A stretch of DNA of 6,004 nt from assembly GCA_027021325.1 (NCBI GenBank), contig JALUUN010000618.1, positions 1-6,004 on the forward strand, read 5' to 3'. Numbering within the stretch: the first letter of the stretch is position 1; every line of letters starts with the position of its first letter. This document shows, piece by piece, positions 5,254-6,004 of this stretch. Both the position numbers and the translations under genes were made by a program. The notes beneath the pieces are model-generated. The model was given only the letters and a program-made list of their open reading frames with translations. It was not told where the DNA came from and ran no database searches. Source of the stretch: Planctomycetota bacterium (GTDB taxonomy: Bacteria > Planctomycetota > UBA1135).

Positions 5254-6004
5254 ATGCCCCGAGACCTCCCCCTCTCCCGCAATCTGCCGGACAGGATCCA
5301 CTTCTGCGAGTGCTGGGCCCGCGACGGCCTGCAGTCCATCACCACCCTCGTGTCCACCGAGGACAAGCTGGAGATGATCCACGGGATGATGGACGCGGGA
5401 ATCGAGGAGCTCGAGCTGACCTCGATGTCCCACCCCAGGCTCCTGCCCCAGTTCGCAGATGCCGAGGAGATCCTGAAGCGGGTGCGCCGGGACACGCCGA
5501 CGCGCTTCCGCATCCTGATGCCGAACCTCAAGGGCTGGGAGCGCCTGGAGCGCATCCTGGACGAGGGCTACTTCGCACACAAGATCATTCTCATGATCTC
5601 CGCCAGCGAGGAGCACAATCTGCGCAACTTCCGGCGCAGCCATGAGGAGGCCATGAAGGAGCACGCCGAGATCATGAAGCGGGCCCTGGCCAAGGGGGTG
5701 GAGGTGATCGGCTGCGTCGGCACGGTCTACGGCTGCGCCATCCTGGGGGACGTTCCCATGGAGCCGATCCGCATGCTGACCCGCTTCTATGTGGATCACG
5801 GTGCCAGCCTGCTGATGCTCGGCGACACGACCGGCACGGCGAACCCGGTGCAGGTGGAGCAGCGGATCGGCGAACTCATGGAGGCCTTCCCGGAAACCGA
5901 GTTCCTGGCCCACTTCCACGACACGCGCGGGACCGGGGTCGTGAACAGCTATGTGGCCGCTTGCCTGGGAGTGCGCTGGATCGACGGTTCCCTGGGGGCC
6001 ATCG
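5254..6004 (+). CDS. HMG-CoA lyase-like DRE-TIM enzyme, N-terminal 250 residues (truncated by window edge)
   Basis: ATG 5254 opens a frame of 250 codons that reaches the right edge. It belongs to the HMGL-like (DRE-TIM metallolyase) superfamily. CECWARDGLQ (18-27) holds the Arg23-Asp24 pair used in catalysis and metal binding. LELTSMSHPRLLPQFADAEE and PNLKGWERL follow, as in 3-hydroxy-3-methylglutaryl-CoA lyases. Then come MISASEEHNLRN, LGDTTGTANP (Asp191) and the metal-ligand motif HFHD (His220, His222) in AHFHDTRGTG. HMG-CoA lyase splits HMG-CoA to acetyl-CoA and acetoacetate at the end of leucine breakdown. Differences are the Trp in CWARDGLQ where Pro is usual, and GTVYGCAILGD where typical lyases read SCxFGCPYEG. 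The loop with the catalytic Cys lies outside the window. The start is the only ATG/GTG near the fold; no ribosome site is visible. It lies 83 bases after grxD with a hairpin between, so it may be separately transcribed. The superfamily is sure, the exact reaction less so. Confidence 0.85.
   Translation, partial: MPRDLPLSRNLPDRIHFCECWARDGLQSITTLVSTEDKLEMIHGMMDAGIEELELTSMSHPRLLPQFADAEEILKRVRRDTPTRFRILMPNLKGWERLERILDEGYFAHKIILMISASEEHNLRNFRRSHEEAMKEHAEIMKRALAKGVEVIGCVGTVYGCAILGDVPMEPIRMLTRFYVDHGASLLMLGDTTGTANPVQVEQRIGELMEAFPETEFLAHFHDTRGTGVVNSYVAACLGVRWIDGSLGAI

Noticed and set aside
4978..5919. A 313-codon open frame on the minus strand
   Set aside because: It is antisense to the end of grxD and to the HMGL-like gene, both of which have clear family motifs. 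The antisense product is not recognisable.

Overview
The window is very GC-rich chromosomal DNA (by eye around 70% G+C or more, with G or C at most third codon positions). It looks like an ordinary, densely packed bacterial chromosome. I see no tRNA, rRNA, CRISPR array, insertion sequence or phage gene. The gene set includes an ArnT-like glycosyltransferase, two lipoproteins, an antiquitin-type aldehyde dehydrogenase, BolA with a CGFS glutaredoxin, and an HMG-CoA-lyase-like enzyme. This suggests a Gram-negative, aerobic, high-GC bacterium, for example from Acidobacteriota, Myxococcota or a neighbouring phylum. The phylum is a guess, because no marker gene is present.

Layout: (1) 1-1009, minus: the N-terminal 336 residues of a polytopic GT39/ArnT-like membrane glycosyltransferase, running off the left edge. 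(2) 1101-1799, plus: a lipoprotein of an uncharacterised family, divergent from (1). (3) 1836-3371, plus: an ALDH7/antiquitin-type dehydrogenase. (4) 3375-4217, plus: a DUF4198-like lipoprotein three bases behind (3). (5) 4178-4474, minus: a dithiol CPYC glutaredoxin whose 3' end overlaps (4) by 40 bases. (6) 4569-4826, plus: a BolA/IbaG-family protein, divergent from (5). (7) 4832-5170, plus: a monothiol CGFS glutaredoxin five bases behind bolA. (8) 5254 to the right edge, plus: an HMG-CoA-lyase-like DRE-TIM enzyme, truncated by the window.

Two themes stand out. First, a redox and iron-sulphur module: two classes of glutaredoxin and a BolA protein sit around one 94-base divergent intergenic region. 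BolA and CGFS glutaredoxins are known [2Fe-2S]-binding partners. Second, an AT-containing word, TAGAATG, lies upstream of three genes (ALDH7, grxC, bolA) in otherwise almost pure G/C DNA. I read it as a -10 promoter element. Each copy also creates an in-frame upstream ATG that would mislead automatic start calling. The ALDH7 and HMGL-like enzymes would fit lysine and leucine (or related acyl-CoA) breakdown, but nothing here proves that they work in one pathway.

No intergenic stretch exceeds 100 bases: 1010-1100, 1800-1835, 4475-4568 and 5171-5253 are the only sizeable gaps. Nothing in the window clearly amounts to a previously undescribed system. The most useful leads are the promoter word, the overlapping convergent genes, the divergent glutaredoxin/BolA arrangement and the unusual HMGL-like sequence.
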